Assembly: GCA_934101445.1 (NCBI GenBank) | Contig: CAKORQ010000047.1 | Coordinates: forward strand, 1 to 7,089 | DNA length: 7,089 nucleotides | Direction: 5' to 3' | Source of the DNA: an uncultured Bacilli bacterium | Lineage (GTDB): Bacteria; Bacillota_I; Bacilli_A; RF39; UBA660 | Shown here: one piece after another, positions 5,969 to 7,089 of the stretch | Position numbering within the stretch: position 1 is the first letter of the stretch | Layout of the letters: each line of letters starts with the position of its first letter | The notes under the pieces: generated by a model | The model's input: the letters and a program-made list of their open reading frames with translations, nothing else | Database searches by the model: none | Told to the model about the DNA's origin: nothing | Made by a program: the position numbers and the translations under genes

Positions 5969-7089
5969 ATTAATAGTAATAGTGATAAAAATTTGGATAT
6001 CCTAACTTTTTTACAAACCAATTTACCCGAAAAAAAAGGGGAGTTAACCCCAGAACTCTTGTGGTGGTATAACTTTATTTTAGTTCAAAAAAATTATAAA
6101 AATTTACTATTAGATGACCAAGAAGAAACTATAATAACTGGCTATTATGGTGAAAAAGTCAATTTAAATTCGTGGCTAGAATTTCAAAATATTAGATATC
6201 ATCATCATAATTTAACAGAAGACCAAAAAAGCGCTCTAGAAGGTCTTAAACATTTAAAACCAATGCTAAAAAAGACTAATGAAACTAAACTAATAGTTGG
6301 TTGGTTAAATCTTATTGATACGGAGGAGGCTTTAATGCTTTTGCCGATAAAAAAAGAACATTTAAATCGCTACGAAATATGGCCCTATAATTATTTAGTC
6401 TTAAAAAAATATTATCAAGAACATGGCCATGTTAAAATTAAATACGATGATAAAATAAAGGGCTTTTACGGCGAAGATGTTTCTTTATTTGGTTGGGTTA
6501 ATAGTCAAAGATACCGAAAGAAAAATAAAACTCTACCTCCTAAACAAGAAGAATTATTAACCAAATTAGGGGTAAAATTACCTCTTAGTAAAGAAGAAAT
6601 GCTCAAAAAGACCAGTATTAAATGGCTAAAAGCCTTAGAAAATAACGATATTAAAAGTATTTTACCAACCACGTTAGATGGCTTATCTATTTATGATAAT
6701 TGGTGGTATAAATACTATTTCCTTTGGTGTTATTATCAGAAACATGAAAATATTTCTATTCATAAAGATATGACTGCAACTGGTTTTTATGGAGAAAAAA
6801 TAAAGTTAGACAATTGGTTGACTACCCAAAAATATAAATATCGTCATAAAAATTTAGATACTATCCAAATAGAAAAATTAAATGCTCTGGGTATAGTATG
6901 GAATATTAATATTGAAAGTTATAAAGATACTATCAATGCTAAATGGGAAAATGCCATCAAAAATAATGCCGTTAAAAGTATTTTACCCAAAGAAAAACAA
7001 GGTTTAAGTTACGGTGAAAAATGGTGGTATAATTTTTCTTTACTTAAAGATTATTACCAAAAGCGCCATAATTTAACAATGTATTACCA
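5969..7089 (+). CDS. Tandem helicase-associated (HA)-like repeat protein, non-ATG start, C-terminus beyond the window
   Basis: Molecular function is not recognised; the fold family is. The frame is open from a TAG at 5933 to the window edge. From ATT 5969 it gives 373 visible residues. After a short N-terminus come repeating units with a WWY-type opening at residues 32, 138, 245 and 352 (spacing 106-107), each followed by a YYQ-type helix, a G(F/Y)YGE turn, (L)xxW(L/V)xxQ(x)YR and a final L-x-x-LG. This matches the helicase-associated (HA) domain pattern, a small three-helix, tryptophan-rich domain often tandem in bacterial proteins and presumed to bind nucleic acid. No signal peptide, membrane segment, Walker motif or nuclease motif is visible. 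The protein is lysine-rich, consistent with nucleic acid binding. It stands alone after the ileS terminator with its own likely promoter. Whether an enzymatic domain follows downstream cannot be seen. The HA assignment is by pattern and moderately sure. Confidence 0.75.
   Translation, partial: MNSNSDKNLDILTFLQTNLPEKKGELTPELLWWYNFILVQKNYKNLLLDDQEETIITGYYGEKVNLNSWLEFQNIRYHHHNLTEDQKSALEGLKHLKPMLKKTNETKLIVGWLNLIDTEEALMLLPIKKEHLNRYEIWPYNYLVLKKYYQEHGHVKIKYDDKIKGFYGEDVSLFGWVNSQRYRKKNKTLPPKQEELLTKLGVKLPLSKEEMLKKTSIKWLKALENNDIKSILPTTLDGLSIYDNWWYKYYFLWCYYQKHENISIHKDMTATGFYGEKIKLDNWLTTQKYKYRHKNLDTIQIEKLNALGIVWNINIESYKDTINAKWENAIKNNAVKSILPKEKQGLSYGEKWWYNFSLLKDYYQKRHNLTMYY
6062..7087 (+). repeat. Tandem protein-coding repeat, about 107 codons per unit, four units visible
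   Basis: Units begin at 6062 (WWYNF), 6380 (WPYNY), 6701 (WWYKY) and 7022 (WWYNF); the last is cut by the window. Units three and four are closest: the preceding linkers read KWLKALENNDIKSILP and KWENAIKNNAVKSILP, and the DNA shares a 14-base run, TTAAAAGTATTTTA (6651-6664 and 6973-6986). This points to internal duplication, with the first two units more diverged. Confidence 0.8.

Noticed and set aside
6062..7087. CRISPR array or DNA-level direct repeats
   Set aside because: The roughly 320-base periodicity is protein-coding, diverged at DNA level and in frame throughout; there are no short identical repeats with spacers.

Overview
The window is AT-rich DNA with low-GC Gram-positive features: TTG.../TATAAT promoters with 17-base spacers, a T-box leader, purine-rich Shine-Dalgarno sites and TAA stops. 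TGG encodes the tryptophans I checked and no in-frame TGA appears inside the readable genes, so the standard bacterial code (table 11) fits and Mycoplasma-type UGA=Trp does not. My guess, by inference only, is an uncultured Bacilli/Firmicutes lineage near the Mollicutes (RF39- or Erysipelotrichales-like).

Left (1-1321, minus strand): a phosphomannomutase/phosphoglucomutase gene, complete at its start and cut by the window edge close to its C-terminus. It is transcribed away from a sigma-70-like gene at 1476-2351. The two predicted promoters interleave in about 45 bases (1404-1447). The sigma-like gene carries one in-frame TAA (1752-1754) in the middle of sigma region 2. The same frame continues beyond it with the rest of region 2, a region 3-like helix-turn-helix and region 4, so the gene looks like a recent single-codon pseudogene, or possibly a read-through gene.

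Centre (2468-5897): an isolated, apparently monocistronic isoleucyl-tRNA synthetase unit. It has a promoter (2468-2496), an isoleucine-specific T-box leader with an AUC specifier (2503-2711), ileS (2736-5834) and a strong A/T-rich terminator hairpin (5846-5897). The enzyme looks like the IleRS2 (eukaryote-like) type. Its class I signature reads GLHH instead of HxGH, the variant associated with very high natural mupirocin resistance.

Right (5910-7089): the start of a new gene that runs off the window. It has a good ribosome binding site but no ATG, GTG or TTG at the right distance; an ATT at 5969 is the best start. The 373 visible residues are almost entirely tandem units of about 107 residues that resemble helicase-associated (HA) domains. 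No helicase or nuclease domain is visible. This is the least explained gene here. Nothing in the window is a tRNA, rRNA, insertion sequence or CRISPR array.
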